A DNA stretch of 64,000 nt, from contig CM030724.1 of assembly GCA_018127085.1 (NCBI GenBank), positions 248,001-312,000 of the forward strand, read 5' to 3'. How positions within the stretch are numbered: position 1 is the first letter of the stretch; the number at the start of each line of letters is the position of its first letter. The translations under genes were made by a program, and so were the position numbers. Origin of the DNA: Pneumocystis sp. 'macacae'. Lineage: Eukaryota; Ascomycota; Pneumocystomycetes; Pneumocystales; Pneumocystaceae. Below are positions 63,569-64,000 of the stretch, piece by piece. The notes beneath the pieces were generated by a model, which worked only from the letters and a program-made list of their open reading frames with translations, made no database searches and had not been told where the DNA came from.

Positions 63569-64000
63569 TTATATAAACATATTTTCTTTTTTTTCCATGT
63601 TCTTTAACTTGACACAAGTTTCCTTATGAAAACCATTATTTTCTAAACACATGCTAGTATCAGGGAAAAGAGGTTGATAAAAAGGATCATCTATATTTCT
63701 TAAGAATGACCTTTTGTTTAAGTTAAGAGACTGCTCTGTACAAAGCACTGGTTCAAGTGGCTGAAGTAACTGAAGAGGAACTTGGATCTTAGATTTGCTA
63801 AATAATGACGTTAAACCTGTACTCACTTTATCTGGTAAAATTGGATTTGTAATTGAAGACCTAAAAGTTTGCTCATGAAAGTTTGGAAAACTCAATGCAA
63901 TTTCAGCAATATGTTGTCGTTTTAGAGCTTCAGAAAGTGTCTTTGAATTAGAAGAAGTAAATCTACCCTGGGGACCCATATCAACTGTTTGATAGAAAAG
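63569..64000 (-). CDS. Hypothetical protein, C-terminal part (cut by window edge)
   Basis: A reverse-strand frame is open from base 64000 to the stop at 63569. The first in-frame ATG is at 63979, but the frame is open further upstream, so the true start may lie outside. The part begins MGPQGRFTSSNSKTLSEALK, then RQHIAEIALSFPNFHEQTFR and SSITNPILPDKVSTGLTSLF. It ends in a Lys-rich tail. I do not recognise the family. No intron is evident within the visible part. Confidence 0.55.
   Translation of the reverse strand, partial: LFYQTVDMGPQGRFTSSNSKTLSEALKRQHIAEIALSFPNFHEQTFRSSITNPILPDKVSTGLTSLFSKSKIQVPLQLLQPLEPVLCTEQSLNLNKRSFLRNIDDPFYQPLFPDTSMCLENNGFHKETCVKLKNMEKKENMFI

Overview
This window looks like nuclear DNA from a compact, very AT-rich, intron-dense ascomycete fungus. 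Almost every gene is broken by introns of about 40-60 bases that start GT and end TAG, AAG or CAG. Intergenic DNA is nearly pure A+T. Several genes are fungal types: SAS4-like, NTR2-like, a DUF3844 vacuolar-sorting protein, a DUF2406-like protein, a CxxS DsbA-like protein and SSB-type Hsp70. Base composition, intron size and gene content best fit Pneumocystis (Taphrinomycotina). That assignment is inference; no rRNA or other marker is present. I saw no tRNA, rRNA, transposon, CRISPR array, bacterial operon, virus-derived or surface-antigen gene.

Layout. 1-5.1 kb: a cut-off gene, a small coiled-coil protein, a SAS4-like chromatin protein (+) and ERO1 (-). 6-10.5 kb: SmG (+) and the U5 snRNP GTPase Snu114 (-). 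10.5-14 kb: acetyl-CoA C-acetyltransferase (+), a 1.2-kb AT desert, and a DsbA-like protein (-). 14.4-25.1 kb: three large forward genes in tandem, SSB Hsp70, Kre33/NAT10 and TAF2. 25.3-32.6 kb: APC/C subunit Cdc26 (-), a 76-residue protein (+), cytosolic valyl-tRNA synthetase (-) and casein kinase 2 alpha (-). 32.9-40.7 kb: RNase P subunit Rpp1 (+), U6 processing enzyme Usb1 (-), NTR2-like (+), DUF3844 protein (+), cyclophilin H (-) and a DUF2406-like protein (+). 40.8-51.6 kb: CORVET subunit Vps8 (-), a DUF3752/GPALPP protein (+), a candidate 46-residue membrane protein (+), an unknown protein (-) and alanyl-tRNA synthetase (+). 51.9-64 kb: a membrane RING-H2 protein (-), Beclin/Atg6 (-), Sec20 (+), Dus2 (-), inorganic pyrophosphatase (+), a BAH-PHD protein (-), dynamitin (-), a possible 38-residue membrane protein (+) and a cut-off gene (-).

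The genes are mostly housekeeping and not functionally clustered. RNA metabolism stands out: SmG, Snu114, cyclophilin H, NTR2-like and Usb1 all serve the spliceosome, while Rpp1, Kre33 and Dus2 process or modify RNA. Protein synthesis and folding (two tRNA synthetases, SSB, ERO1) and membrane traffic (Vps8, Sec20, Beclin, DUF3844 protein) are also represented.

No clearly new multi-gene system is visible. The points most worth checking are a basic, acid-free, AUG-less in-frame leader before alanyl-tRNA synthetase; a spliced 46-residue protein with the spacing of the serine-palmitoyltransferase small-subunit family; and USB1, which needs one GC-AG intron and one intron with an apparent GA donor. 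Exon boundaries were assigned by eye from splice motifs, reading phase and family similarity; starts and stops are firmer than internal junctions.
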